DNA from: Scatosoma sp900555925
GTDB taxonomy: Bacteria > Bacillota > Clostridia > Christensenellales > Borkfalkiaceae
Direction: 5' to 3'
NCBI GenBank assembly: GCA_959603585.1
Contig: CAUGYD010000003.1
Coordinates: 1-64,000 of the forward strand
DNA length: 64,000 nucleotides
Part shown: in pieces, positions 8,121 to 15,864 of the stretch
How positions within the stretch are numbered: the stretch's first letter is position 1
Layout: every line of letters begins with the position of its first letter
Position numbers and translations under genes: made by a program
The notes under the pieces: model-generated
Database searches by the model: none
What the model was told of the DNA's origin: nothing
The model's input: only the letters and a program-made list of their open reading frames with translations

Positions 8121-8951
8121 TTATTTTTTCGCAGACGGTGTATCGGAATCGGGCGACATCGAGCCTACGCCGATCAAATTATCCACCGGCAGAGAAAACA
8201 AAACCCCGCCCGCGTCCGTTTTCAGTCCCGCAGTCTCCTGAATCGCCCGCATGATGGGCAGTTTTCCCTCGCGCTTTGTCAGAATCATCAGAATTTCCGT
8301 CTCCTCCTGAAACGTTACCCCGATAAGCTGCTCCGCTTTCCGATTGTTCAGCATCGTCGCGTGTATGAGCGTTCCGCCCGCCGCGCCCGCTTCCCGAGCC
8401 GCATTCATCGCTTCGTCGGCAAAACCGCTCTGCATGGCAGCTATCACCAAATCATAAATTCTCGAATTTTCGTTCATTTTTCTTTCCCTCCCCGCCGCGG
8501 CTTCCTTGGGCGCGGCTTTCAAAAGCCCGTTCGCGACGATGCTCGATACGCTCGTCAGCGGCATGGTAAAACAAATACCCTTCCCTACGAGATACAGCTC
8601 CATTTCTTTCTGTATCCCCTCCAAAACCGTCCTTTCCGAGGTCTCCGGAATCAGCGAAAGCACCATTCTCTTGCTCGTCTCCCCGAGACCGAGATAGTCC
8701 AGAACCGCCGTGCGCGCCGTACCGTGCGCTTCAAAGGAATAACTCAATGCCGCGCCCGAAGCGTTGCAGAGCTCCACGACCTCCGCGGCGTCCTCCTGCC
8801 CCACGATTCCGACAAGGAGTTTCAACCGCGGCGGCTGTCCGCCCTTTGAACGCAACGGATTCGAACCGTCTTTCTCCCGCGCTACGCGCAGCTTTTTCAG
8901 CTTTCCGCCCGCAAACCCCTTTTTCAAAGTCAACCTTTCAATCCCGCTCAT
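8121..8951 (-). CDS. Duplicated PII-like regulatory protein
   Basis: 276 residues with two PII-like halves. The first contains RLKLLVGIVGQEDAAEVVEL; the second (about 165-260) contains the characteristic AAGGTLIHA and a late LPVDNLIGVG. PII proteins are trimeric sensors of ATP/ADP and small effectors that often regulate a membrane transporter encoded next door. Here the neighbour, one base upstream, is a DUF1538 membrane protein, so this is probably its cytoplasmic regulator. Typical PII proteins are about 112 residues, so this is a fused or tandem version. The signal sensed is unknown. Confidence 0.72.
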   Translation of the reverse strand: MSGIERLTLKKGFAGGKLKKLRVAREKDGSNPLRSKGGQPPRLKLLVGIVGQEDAAEVVELCNASGAALSYSFEAHGTARTAVLDYLGLGETSKRMVLSLIPETSERTVLEGIQKEMELYLVGKGICFTMPLTSVSSIVANGLLKAAPKEAAAGRERKMNENSRIYDLVIAAMQSGFADEAMNAAREAGAAGGTLIHATMLNNRKAEQLIGVTFQEETEILMILTKREGKLPIMRAIQETAGLKTDAGGVLFSLPVDNLIGVGSMSPDSDTPSAKK

Positions 8952-8952
8952 G

Positions 8953-10506
8953 TCAGTCCACCTCGTATTCTACAACGTCGTCCTCTTCGGAAAGGAAATT
9001 CTTCTTGTATGTCGCCGTCTTACGCCTATAATGGATTCCCAAAATCTGAATACTGATGAGCGGCGCCAGCGCTACGAGCGCCACGCATCCGAACGCCAAT
9101 GTCATAATCTCCGTCGGCGCAAGCACGGAGCACGCTCCGATTGCCATGGGCAGCACAAATGAGGAAACCATGGCTCCGCTGGCGACGCCGCCGGAGTCGA
9201 ACGCGATACCCGTGAACAACTTGGGCGTAAAAATCATCAGCACCAGCGCCGCGGCATACCCCGGAAGCAAAAGCCACATTACATTGAAACCGAGAACGAT
9301 CCGAAGCATGGAAAATCCCAGCGCCGCGCACACGCCGATACACAAGCCCTTCTTCATCGTCGAAGCGGAAACCGCACCCGCGGACATGTGCTCCACCTGT
9401 TTATTGAGCACGTACACCGCAGGTTCGGCCGAGACGACGAAATACCCTAAAAGCATTCCCACGGGCACCAGCAGCCAGCCGTTCCAAAAACCGGCAAGCG
9501 CTTTGCCGATTTCCCGCCCCACGGGCATGAACCCCACGTTTGCGCCCGTCAAAAAGAACGTCAGTCCCGCAAACGTATATACGAGCCCGATAATTACCTT
9601 TATGAGCTGACGGCGGGGAAATGCCCGCGTTATCAGTTGAAACAGCACGAAAAACGCCGCAATCGGCGACAGCGCGCGGAGCACTTCCAGCGCGTATTCC
9701 CCCAAGCCCCTGCCGTAATCGATAAAGGCGCTCTGAGTCGTCTCGGGCGGCACGATGTCCGATACGGGATATTCGCCCCCCTGCGCTTTATAAATAATCC
9801 CCAAAACGAGCACCGCCAGAATCGGGCCGATACTGCTCAAAGCCACGAGGCCGAAACTGTCGTCGCCGCTCTTTTTACCGCTCCTCACTGCCGCCACGCC
9901 TACGCCCAGCGACATGATAAAAGGCACTGTCACGGGTCCCGTCGTGACTCCGCCCGCGTCGAAGGAAATTGCCCAGAAACTCGACGGAACTGCCGTGAGC
10001 GCCAACGCGAACACCGCCGTATAACATATCGCCAGCAGGACGGAAAGGCTCACGCCGAATACGATTCGCAACATCGCCGCCATGAGAAAAAGTCCCATTC
10101 CCACCGATACCGTGACAACCATCACCATATTGTCGATGTCGGGAACCTGTTCTGCAAGAATTTGCAAATCGGGTTCCGCCATGGTCACGATGACACCTAT
10201 CACGAAACTGACAAAGGCTATCAGCCATACTTTCTTGCTCTTGGTCAGCGTCGAGCCTACCCTTTGACCGATGACGAGCATGGACATGTCTGCGCCCAAT
10301 GCAAACAGCGCCGTTCCGAAAATCAAAAGCAGGACCCCGACCGCGAACAAAAGAAATGTGCCCGTCTCCAAGGGAGTCAACGTGAGAGACAGCCCCAATA
10401 CGATGAGCGCTATGGGAAAGACTGCCTGAAATGCCTCCTTCAATTTTTCTTTCAGCGCCTCCGACATTTCCTTGCGCCGCTCTTTGAGTTTTTCCCTATC
10501 CGCCAT
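8953..10506 (-). CDS. DUF1538 membrane protein, duplicated
   Basis: 517 residues and strongly hydrophobic, consisting of two similar DUF1538 units (about 15-240 and 265-500). Each has a paired motif around FDAGGVTTGPVTVPF and FDSGGVASGAMVSSF. The G-G-V-x-(S/T)-G core near the middle of each half suggests an inverted-repeat transporter fold. The C-terminus is charged (SEEDDVVEYEVD) and may contact the PII-like protein encoded immediately downstream. DUF1538 proteins are commonly beside PII genes, but the substrate is unknown to me. AGGGGAGG precedes the ATG. Confidence 0.85.
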   Translation of the reverse strand: MADREKLKERRKEMSEALKEKLKEAFQAVFPIALIVLGLSLTLTPLETGTFLLFAVGVLLLIFGTALFALGADMSMLVIGQRVGSTLTKSKKVWLIAFVSFVIGVIVTMAEPDLQILAEQVPDIDNMVMVVTVSVGMGLFLMAAMLRIVFGVSLSVLLAICYTAVFALALTAVPSSFWAISFDAGGVTTGPVTVPFIMSLGVGVAAVRSGKKSGDDSFGLVALSSIGPILAVLVLGIIYKAQGGEYPVSDIVPPETTQSAFIDYGRGLGEYALEVLRALSPIAAFFVLFQLITRAFPRRQLIKVIIGLVYTFAGLTFFLTGANVGFMPVGREIGKALAGFWNGWLLVPVGMLLGYFVVSAEPAVYVLNKQVEHMSAGAVSASTMKKGLCIGVCAALGFSMLRIVLGFNVMWLLLPGYAAALVLMIFTPKLFTGIAFDSGGVASGAMVSSFVLPMAIGACSVLAPTEIMTLAFGCVALVALAPLISIQILGIHYRRKTATYKKNFLSEEDDVVEYEVD

Positions 10507-10545
10507 ATTGCCTCCCCTTTCCGAATTTATTTCTTTTCACTTTCT

Positions 10546-10584
10546 GAAAGAGCCTCTTTCCCGTTTCGGGCAAGAGGCTCTTTC
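10546..10584 (-). terminator. Terminator after the DUF1292 gene
   Basis: A 13-bp stem (10546-10558 with 10572-10584) encloses a loop that can itself pair (CCCG/CGGG). It lies downstream of the ruvX-DUF1292 pair and upstream of the DUF1538 gene. Confidence 0.75.
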
Positions 10585-10627
10585 GGAATAAAAATTTTAC
10601 AAGCAAAATCCGTGTACGGAAAAACTA

Positions 10628-10960
10628 TCAGTCTTCCGCTCCGTCTAATTTCTTCGCGTCTTCGCTGTCTTCATACTGCTCGTATTGATTACAAAATTCC
10701 GCAAATACTTCGTCCATCAGCGTTTCGTCTTCGAGCGGGAGAAGCTCCTGTTCGTCGCCCTCGCCTTTGAGCAGGAACATCACTACTTCGTCCTCCTCTT
10801 CCTCCGTCTCCGGCTCCGCTTTCTGGAAAAAGCAATACCATTCGCCCTTATATTCGATTGTCCCGATATGGAGATATTTCTCCACATTTCCTTCGTCGTC
10901 TTCGAGTTCGAGAATATTATCCTCGTATTCTTCGTCTTCCGTCAGATTTTCCATGTCCAT
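10628..10960 (-). CDS. DUF1292 family acidic protein
   Basis: 110 residues and very acidic. The core NILELEDDEGNVEKYLHIGTI and the later EWYCFF and FLLKG pattern match the DUF1292 (YrzB-like) family commonly found after ruvX in Firmicutes. The ATG at 10960 is preferred because AGAGG lies 8 bases upstream; an in-frame GTG at 10969 overlaps that ribosome site. It starts 11 bp after ruvX and is surely co-transcribed. Function unknown. Confidence 0.8.
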   Translation of the reverse strand: MDMENLTEDEEYEDNILELEDDEGNVEKYLHIGTIEYKGEWYCFFQKAEPETEEEEDEVVMFLLKGEGDEQELLPLEDETLMDEVFAEFCNQYEQYEDSEDAKKLDGAED

Positions 10961-10971
10961 TTCTTTCACCT

Positions 10972-11403
10972 CTATTTATTCTTCTTCATGCGGAGCAGGT
11001 ACCCCTCCAATATATACGACGCCGCAATAGAGTCTATCGTCTGCTTCCGCTTTTCCCGCTTCACTCCGCCTATGATTTGCACTTCCCGCGCCTGCATCGT
11101 CGTGAAACGCTCGTCCTCCAACTCCACGGGCAATTCGCTCGCCTCTCTGAGCGCCTCCACGAACCGACGGGTCTTTTCCGTCTGCACGCTCTCCGTCCCG
11201 TCAAAATTGACGGGCATTCCGCACACGATTACCCCCGCGCCCCTGTCCTTCGCAAGTCTCGCTATCGCTTCCACGTCCACCTGAAAATTGCGCGTGCGGA
11301 AATACGTCTCCGCGGGAATCGCGTATTCGTTGAACGGGTCGCTCACCGCGACGCCGATCCGCTTGTCGCCTATGTCAAAGGCTATCGCCCGTTTTCCTGT
11401 CAT
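10972..11403 (-). CDS. ruvX: Putative Holliday junction resolvase / pre-16S nuclease RuvX
   Basis: A 143-residue RNase H-fold nuclease of the YqgF/RuvX family. It has the first catalytic Asp in AFDIGDKRIGVAVSD, ERFTT in the middle and the terminal Asp in IDSIAASYIL. In bacteria this protein trims the 5' end of 16S rRNA and has been proposed as a resolvase. The ATG at 11403 sits 6 bases after a TGC-TATAAT extended -10 box, and no ribosome site is visible, so the mRNA may be leaderless. The downstream DUF1292 gene is the usual neighbour. Confidence 0.9.
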   Translation of the reverse strand: MTGKRAIAFDIGDKRIGVAVSDPFNEYAIPAETYFRTRNFQVDVEAIARLAKDRGAGVIVCGMPVNFDGTESVQTEKTRRFVEALREASELPVELEDERFTTMQAREVQIIGGVKREKRKQTIDSIAASYILEGYLLRMKKNK

Positions 11404-11409
11404 AAAAGC

Positions 11410-11418
11410 ATTATAGCA
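11410..11418 (-). promoter_or_regulatory. Extended -10 promoter, probably leaderless ruvX mRNA
   Basis: On the minus strand TATAAT (11410-11415) is preceded by TGC, an extended -10. Six bases separate it from the ruvX ATG, so the expected transcription start is the A of the ATG. No clear -35 was found. Confidence 0.6.
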
Positions 11419-11501
11419 CAAAACCGTCCCCCGCGTCTATTGTTTTACGCAAACATTTTTTATTTTTTTCATTTTTCGCCGCAACGGACTTTACATAAAA
11501 A

Positions 11502-11524
11502 CGCGGCGGTTAAAAACCGCCGCG
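11502..11524 (-). terminator. Terminator of the small membrane protein gene
   Basis: A 10-bp GC-rich stem (CGCGGCGGTT, 11502-11511, with 11515-11524) is followed on the minus strand by TTTTT. It ends the transcript of the gene at 11610-11876. Confidence 0.82.
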
Positions 11525-11534
11525 CCGTTAAAAA

Positions 11535-11619
11535 CATGGCCGAAAGAATTCATGCGTTTCGGAAAATTGCTTTCCGCATGGCCGAAAAGATTCGTCCGCT
11601 CGGGGAAAATTATTTTCCG
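11535..11619. repeat. Two imperfect 42-bp tandem repeats
   Basis: Copies at 11535-11576 and 11577-11619 both begin CATGGCCGAAA and both contain a small inverted repeat of the form GGAAAA...TTTTCC. The second copy overlaps the last codons of the neighbouring minus-strand gene. Role unknown. Confidence 0.7.
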
Positions 11620-11876
11620 CGCGATTTCTTCTCCGTCTTTTCCATGTCGCCTTTACTCTGTTCTCCCTCTCCGCTCTTTTCCGAAGATTGGGAAGAAAAT
11701 ATGCCCTTTCCGTTTTCAATGTCTTTCAGTTTCTCGTCCATCATCTCGTCGAGACGCTGTTTGACTTCCTCCTGCCCTTTTCTTACGAGCGTGCGCATCT
11801 TACAACTGTTCGCCGCAAGCAACGCGCCGCCTACCGCACCGAGCAAAAGCCCGATTGTAAATTTCTCCATATTCAA
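11610..11876 (-). CDS. Small membrane-anchored protein
   Basis: 86-88 residues: an N-terminal hydrophobic helix with small residues (LLLGAVGGALLA), then a charged region (VRKGQEEVKQRLDEMMDEKL), then a Ser/Glu/Lys-rich disordered tail. The layout resembles YtxH-like or general stress small envelope proteins, but I cannot assign a family. AGGAGG precedes two possible starts: TTG at 11876 (spacer 5) and ATG at 11870 (spacer 11). Two imperfect 42-bp repeats overlap its end. Confidence 0.6.
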   Translation of the reverse strand: MNMEKFTIGLLLGAVGGALLAANSCKMRTLVRKGQEEVKQRLDEMMDEKLKDIENGKGIFSSQSSEKSGEGEQSKGDMEKTEKKSRGK

Positions 11877-12026
11877 AAAATCCTCCTTACGGAAAATTCG
11901 CTCCGCGCGGATTTCCCGTACAGTCAGTATGAGTCTATTTACTCGGATTTATTCATAGCTTTCGACAAATTTTGACAAACAAAAACTTTATCCCCCTCAA
12001 AAAGACGGCGACGTCCTTTTCAAAAG

Positions 12027-12161
12027 TCAAGATACGGAAATACGCCTTTCCGTTCCGTCGGAAAATGTAAGAGTAATCGTATCGCCGCAAATTTTTACGC
12101 TTGCTTCAAATTCATCTGAAAGTAAGACTTTCAGATATTCTATTACACTCTTAACGTCCAT
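12027..12161 (-). CDS. 44-residue small protein of module 3
   Basis: A 44-residue ORF with ribosome site GGAAG 7 bases before the ATG. It aligns without gaps over its full length with the protein at 834-968: YLKV-x-L, DE-x-EA, VK, then LTFSDGTERRISV. The same signature ends the module 1 protein. It lies divergent from the double-HTH gene at 12246-12689. Two copies over 11 kb apart with the same length, pattern and neighbour support a genuine gene family. Function unknown; a small partner of the regulator is a hypothesis. Confidence 0.78.
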   Translation of the reverse strand: MDVKSVIEYLKVLLSDEFEASVKICGDTITLTFSDGTERRISVS

Positions 12162-12245
12162 TATTTCACTTCCTTTATACCGTCCCGATGTTGTAAAAAT
12201 AATAAATACCGTCCCGTTCTTTCATAATGATAGTAGGTGTAAACA
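12162..12245. promoter_or_regulatory. Divergent control region of module 3
   Basis: Two exact direct repeats ATACCGTCCCG lie at 12177-12187 and 12206-12216, 29 bp apart. CATAAT (12223-12228) is the likely -10 of the plus-strand gene, matching the CATAAT of modules 1 and 2. AGGTG before the ATG at 12246 is the ribosome site. The operator sequence differs from the CCTAA type of the other two modules. Confidence 0.6.
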
Positions 12246-12689
12246 ATGGATTATATAGAATTTTTTACGGAAGCCATCAATGAATATCGGATACAGAATA
12301 ATCTGAACATTTCACAATTTGCAGAGCGCTTAGGCGTCAGCGAACAATGCGTTTCAAATTGGCTGACGAGACATAACGGGCCTTCGTTGGAATTATTAAT
12401 ATCCGTAGCCAATTTATTAAATTGTTCCCTCGATTACCTCGTAGGTCGCAGTCAGAGCCCCGAATATGTTCCTGCCGATAACGGTTTCATTTTTAATGAA
12501 CGCTTATCTTTGCTTTTGAAAAATAATAATCTCTCAGCCTTTAAGCTGGCGAAAGCCTGCGGTTTTGGAGACTCCATTTTTGCAAAATGGAAAAAAGGGA
12601 AAATTCCGAATATTACCACTCTTCTTTCCATCTCGGAATATTTCAATGTTTCCCTCGATTATCTCGTCGGAAGGTCGGATTCCGTATAA
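12246..12689 (+). CDS. Tandem double-XRE helix-turn-helix regulator 3
   Basis: A 147-residue protein with two XRE units. The first (about 8-72) contains SQFAERLGVSEQCVSNWL and ends CSLDYLVGRS. The second (about 85-147) contains AFKLAKACGFGDSIFAKW and ends VSLDYLVGRS, so the caps are nearly identical. It has the same architecture as the proteins at 371-829 and 1075-1515 and is likewise divergent from a 44-residue gene. The first unit looks like a canonical DNA-binding HTH; the second is less canonical and may dimerise or bind a partner. It likely represses its own locus. Confidence 0.83.
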   Translation: MDYIEFFTEAINEYRIQNNLNISQFAERLGVSEQCVSNWLTRHNGPSLELLISVANLLNCSLDYLVGRSQSPEYVPADNGFIFNERLSLLLKNNNLSAFKLAKACGFGDSIFAKWKKGKIPNITTLLSISEYFNVSLDYLVGRSDSV

Positions 12690-12863
12690 ATATTTTTATC
12701 GTTACTCTCAAACAGATTTACAAATCTATGTAAAATCATCGATGTAGACCCTATGTACATTCTTTGTCTTTCCGATAAATAACGTCGTCAATCATGAACA
12801 ACAATCATTTATCGCAAAAAATCAAACGATGCATGCTCATAAAATAAATTTGGAGGGTTTTCA

Positions 12864-13076
12864 ATGATTACACACGAACAAATTCGTGAACGATTGATTG
12901 AATCAATTCGGCAAAGCGGCATGACGCAGACGGAAATCGCAGAAAAGTTAAATGTTTCTCAATCGAACATCGCACATTATATCCGCGGGGATATTATGCC
13001 CGCCCTAGACACGTTTGCCAACCTTTGCGATATTTTGGACGTCGCCCCGGCTTATATCCTTTGTCTCGAAGATTGA
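12864..13076 (+). CDS. Small single-domain XRE regulator
   Basis: A 70-residue protein that is essentially one XRE helix-turn-helix domain. MTQTEIAEKLNVSQSNIAHY is a textbook HTH, followed by a cap with LCDILDVAPAYILCL. It has the strong ribosome site TTGGAGGG. No divergent small gene is visible on its left; the 174-base gap (12690-12863) holds AT-rich sequence with several ATGTA boxes but no gene I can support. A perfect terminator follows the stop. Confidence 0.85.
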   Translation: MITHEQIRERLIESIRQSGMTQTEIAEKLNVSQSNIAHYIRGDIMPALDTFANLCDILDVAPAYILCLED

Positions 13077-13080
13077 CGGT

Positions 13081-13126
13081 AAAGCGAGGGGGCCCGGAAG
13101 AAAATTCTTCCGGGCCCCCTCGCTTT
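13081..13126. terminator. Long perfect bidirectional terminator
   Basis: A perfect 22-bp stem (13081-13102 with 13105-13126), GC-rich in the middle and AAAG/CTTT at the ends, lies between convergent genes. Confidence 0.88.
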
Positions 13127-13132
13127 GAATTT

Positions 13133-13744
13133 TTATATCTCCCTGAACGTGGAACGGCGGCGCAGAGCCTCGTTTTCGCGCTTCAAACGGGAATTTTCCG
13201 CCGAAAGGCGCGCGTTCTCCTCCTTCAAAGACTGCGTCAGTCTGTCGTAAAGCGCGTTGATTTCATTCTCCAAGCGGCGTTGCAGAAAATTTCTGTCCGT
13301 ATCCTTTCCCAGTCCCATTTCCGAAGCGATTGCGTCGATTCGTTCGGGCTGCTTTTTCAAAATATTCCTGTATTTATTCTGCAACCTCAGCATGAGCTTA
13401 TCGTCACCTTTCGCAATGTTCGAAATCGCGCGGCGGACGGAAATCCCCTTGCTCTTTTCCGCAAGAATACTCCGAAGCGCTTTGTCCGTTTCCTCTTCCG
13501 TAAATTCACGGATCTGCTCCACCGAAAGCTGCTTCCCGTCCAGGAGCTTTACCACCCTTTCGTCCTTCTTCGGGTTCTTCATGAGCGCGTAATAGTAATT
13601 CCTTACGCTCCCTTTCGCGCGGCCGTGCTGCGCTCCGTATGTCTCGAAAAGATACGTCAGTGTCTTTCCCGCCTGCTTGCCTGCCCAAATGTATTCCACC
13701 AAACTTTTGGCCTCTTCTTCCGTGTAACCGTTGATCTTATTCAT
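13133..13744 (-). CDS. Myb/RsfA-like protein with C-terminal coiled coil
   Basis: A 203-residue basic protein. Residues ~5-55 (YTEEEAKSLVEYIW ... GRAKGSVRNYYYAL) resemble a Myb/SANT-type DNA-binding helix set like that of sporulation regulator RsfA. The C-terminus (about 165-198) is a leucine/asparagine heptad coil (EENARLSAENSRLKRENEAL), much like a bZIP dimerisation zipper. A DNA-binding dimeric regulator is likely; the exact family is uncertain. Ribosome site GGAGGTG precedes the ATG. It is divergent from the unknown gene at 13829. Confidence 0.6.
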   Translation of the reverse strand: MNKINGYTEEEAKSLVEYIWAGKQAGKTLTYLFETYGAQHGRAKGSVRNYYYALMKNPKKDERVVKLLDGKQLSVEQIREFTEEETDKALRSILAEKSKGISVRRAISNIAKGDDKLMLRLQNKYRNILKKQPERIDAIASEMGLGKDTDRNFLQRRLENEINALYDRLTQSLKEENARLSAENSRLKRENEALRRRSTFREI

Positions 13745-13828
13745 GAGTTCACCTCCGTTTTGAAGGAATTATTAACATATTTTCTTCGATTTATACATGC
13801 CAGACAAAATAAAAGAATATATTTAACT

Positions 13829-14734
13829 ATGAAAATTTATTTTTTATCCTCCCGCCCCTGCGCGCTCATGCTCGGCGGCGTCTTTTTCGGCATGACCGAC
13901 GGTTTCGAACGCTTCGCCGAAATCGAGCCCAAAGACAACGTATTCGCTGAATTTATCCCCGAAGGCGCTCTGCCCGTCGGCTTCTTCATTACGGAAAAAC
14001 TCCGTTTCTCCCCGCCCGATCACTGCGAAGTCTATATCCTCAAAGACGGCATCGCCGTATTCGCAAAATCCTTCCCCCCTTCCGACTTCGCCTTAAAACT
14101 CGTCGCTCAGCAGCGCTTCCGCGAAAATCTCGTCACCGTATTCCGACAGGGCGACTTACAAATCTCCATAGAGACTTCAAAAGGATTCTTTATCTCTCCC
14201 CTGTCCCCCTGTTTCGAGCCGTGCAAAATCTTTTGGGAACACGGCCTGTTCTTCGTGGAGGGGCAAGGAGCGCTCGCCGCATTCAACGCCGCGGGGGAGT
14301 GCGTCCTCAACGAAAAAATTTCCGAATACAGGATAGAAAACGACGTTCTTTCCGCCGTTCTCCCCCTTTCCGACAGCTTGGGACGGTTTGCTGAATGCGC
14401 CTGGGCTTTGACTGAGGACGCATGTTTTCAGACCTCTTTCAAGGTTCGCCAGACCGCCGCGGGAAAAGACGAGGAGGCGCTGCGCGGCGAACTCATACCG
14501 TATGCCTTTTTCGAAAGCGTGCTGATCGGCGCCGATTTCTCGGAATTATTGAGCGACGAGCTCAAAGAACGGGCGCAGCACATAAAAGCCTTTCTGGGGG
14601 ATTTCGTCTCCGTCGTACTCACCGATCGGCCGAATACCTGCGGATTGGTGCGAAAAAAGAAAGAACGGCTCTTTGAAGTATATTATTTCACCGCGGAGGT
14701 CAAGGACGGGAAAATCGTCGATATAAGAGGATAA
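13829..14734 (+). CDS. Conserved-looking protein of unknown function
   Basis: 301 residues with no signal peptide or membrane helix and no family I recognise. It starts MKIYFLSSRPCALMLGGVFFG, has a beta-rich pattern through the first two thirds and a helical stretch near residue 235 (LSDELKERAQHIKAFLGDF). Coding bias is like that of its neighbours, it is uninterrupted over 900 bases, and a terminator follows, so I accept it as real. The ATG at 13829 lacks a ribosome site. The gene is divergent from the Myb-like gene. Confidence 0.65.
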   Translation: MKIYFLSSRPCALMLGGVFFGMTDGFERFAEIEPKDNVFAEFIPEGALPVGFFITEKLRFSPPDHCEVYILKDGIAVFAKSFPPSDFALKLVAQQRFRENLVTVFRQGDLQISIETSKGFFISPLSPCFEPCKIFWEHGLFFVEGQGALAAFNAAGECVLNEKISEYRIENDVLSAVLPLSDSLGRFAECAWALTEDACFQTSFKVRQTAAGKDEEALRGELIPYAFFESVLIGADFSELLSDELKERAQHIKAFLGDFVSVVLTDRPNTCGLVRKKKERLFEVYYFTAEVKDGKIVDIRG

Positions 14735-14779
14735 GAAAACTACGACAGCAGAAAAACAACCGAAAAAAACAAATCAAGA

Positions 14780-14806
14780 GCCGCCTTTCCCGACGGGAAA
14801 GGCGGC
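14780..14806. terminator. Bidirectional terminator
   Basis: A 12-bp stem GCCGCCTTTCCC (14780-14791) pairs with 14795-14806 with a 3-base loop, flanked by AAGA and TTCTTC. It lies between the convergent genes at 13829 and 14832. Confidence 0.85.
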
Positions 14807-14831
14807 TTCTTCTTATTGAATATATATCGAA

Positions 14832-15698
14832 TCAATAGCTCTTAACTTTTATAGATTTTATAATAATGGGCGTCTTAGGAACGTCATAGGTCGCAGAAAT
14901 TTTTGCGGACGACATGTACGGGTCATTCTCGTCTACCAAAACCGTGGTCTCGGTCGTAAACTCCGCGTCTTCCTCTCCGTATTCTTCTTCAATATATTGA
15001 TTGATGTCGTCTTTCAGCTCGTCCAAAACGGACGTGCTGTCGTCTTCCAGCGTGGCAAACGTGCAGTAATTGGAATTGCTCTTCGACGACGACGAAAGGG
15101 AAATATAGAACATGGACGTCGCGCTGTTATATTTATAGGGCTTCCAATCGTAGCCCTCTCCGTCCGCGCGCTGAGTCATGACTACCCCGTTATACGTACC
15201 TTTCGGCGTATAGTACATCGTCAAAGAACCATATGTCTGTTTCAAGGCGCCGTTCGTTACCTGAAAACCGTTATCGGAAAATTCTCCGTATACGGTATTG
15301 ACGGGAGTCGTTCTTTCCTCGTCGTCCCACACCGTCTGTGTAAGCCCCCATGTGGAAACCGTGGAAAAGTAGTCCTTTTCCACCAATCCGTTATTGTCCG
15401 AAACTGCCGCATCATAAGTATATGCGCCCGTATACAGCGCGGAATCGGCCTGATAATCGTGAATGCACAAGCCGTCGTAATACCCTTTCTCTACCAGTTC
15501 CAAAAAGTGCTGAACGGTGGAAGGAGCGATTTTCCGATACAATTTATATTCCAGCGTATACGTACTGCCGTTAAAAGAGAGCTTCATTTCCACCTCGGGG
15601 TGGGAAGTGGTACATGCGGAGAACAGCGTCGCAGACGCGAACACACTGACGCCGATAAGCGCCGCGCTCATAAGTTTTTTGAAAGAATTACGTAACAT
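14832..15698 (-). CDS. Cyclophilin-like lipoprotein, probably without isomerase activity
   Basis: 288 residues with a signal peptide and lipobox LFSAC (Cys about 29). The segment KIAPSTVQHFLELVEKGYYD is the cyclophilin entry to the active site, so the fold is probably cyclophilin-like. Where active enzymes have FHR (catalytic Arg) this protein has IHD, and the downstream QGG is replaced by LYTG, so proline isomerase activity is doubtful. A large Ser/Tyr-rich segment is inserted. It may be an extracytoplasmic chaperone or binding protein. GGAG precedes the ATG and a strong promoter lies upstream. Confidence 0.72.
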   Translation of the reverse strand: MLRNSFKKLMSAALIGVSVFASATLFSACTTSHPEVEMKLSFNGSTYTLEYKLYRKIAPSTVQHFLELVEKGYYDGLCIHDYQADSALYTGAYTYDAAVSDNNGLVEKDYFSTVSTWGLTQTVWDDEERTTPVNTVYGEFSDNGFQVTNGALKQTYGSLTMYYTPKGTYNGVVMTQRADGEGYDWKPYKYNSATSMFYISLSSSSKSNSNYCTFATLEDDSTSVLDELKDDINQYIEEEYGEEDAEFTTETTVLVDENDPYMSSAKISATYDVPKTPIIIKSIKVKSY

Positions 15699-15733
15699 TC
15701 GATTTCTCCATCGACGGATTTTTATACTTCTAT

Positions 15734-15762
15734 ATTTTACCCTTTATTTGCGTTTCCGTCAA
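15734..15762 (-). promoter_or_regulatory. Promoter of the cyclophilin-like lipoprotein gene
   Basis: TTGACG (15757-15762) and TAAAAT (15734-15739) with a 17-bp spacer on the minus strand. Confidence 0.75.
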
Positions 15763-15819
15763 GTACTTTTGAGCGATTGCCGCCGATTTTTACATAAAAT
15801 CCATAATTTACACAAAATT

Positions 15820-15846
15820 ACGGGTTCCCGACCAAGGAGAACCCGT
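15820..15846 (-). terminator. Terminator of the gene at 15865
   Basis: An 8-bp stem ACGGGTTC (15820-15827) pairs with GAACCCGT (15839-15846). The downstream minus-strand sequence is AT-rich but has no perfect U tract. Confidence 0.6.
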
Positions 15847-15864
15847 TTTTTCATCATCGATGAT

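Noticed and set aside
11999..12020. Hairpin downstream of the module 3 small gene as a terminator
   Set aside because: AAAAGGACG/CGTCTTTTT pairs only with a bulge and the U tract is short; plausible but not supported enough to list.
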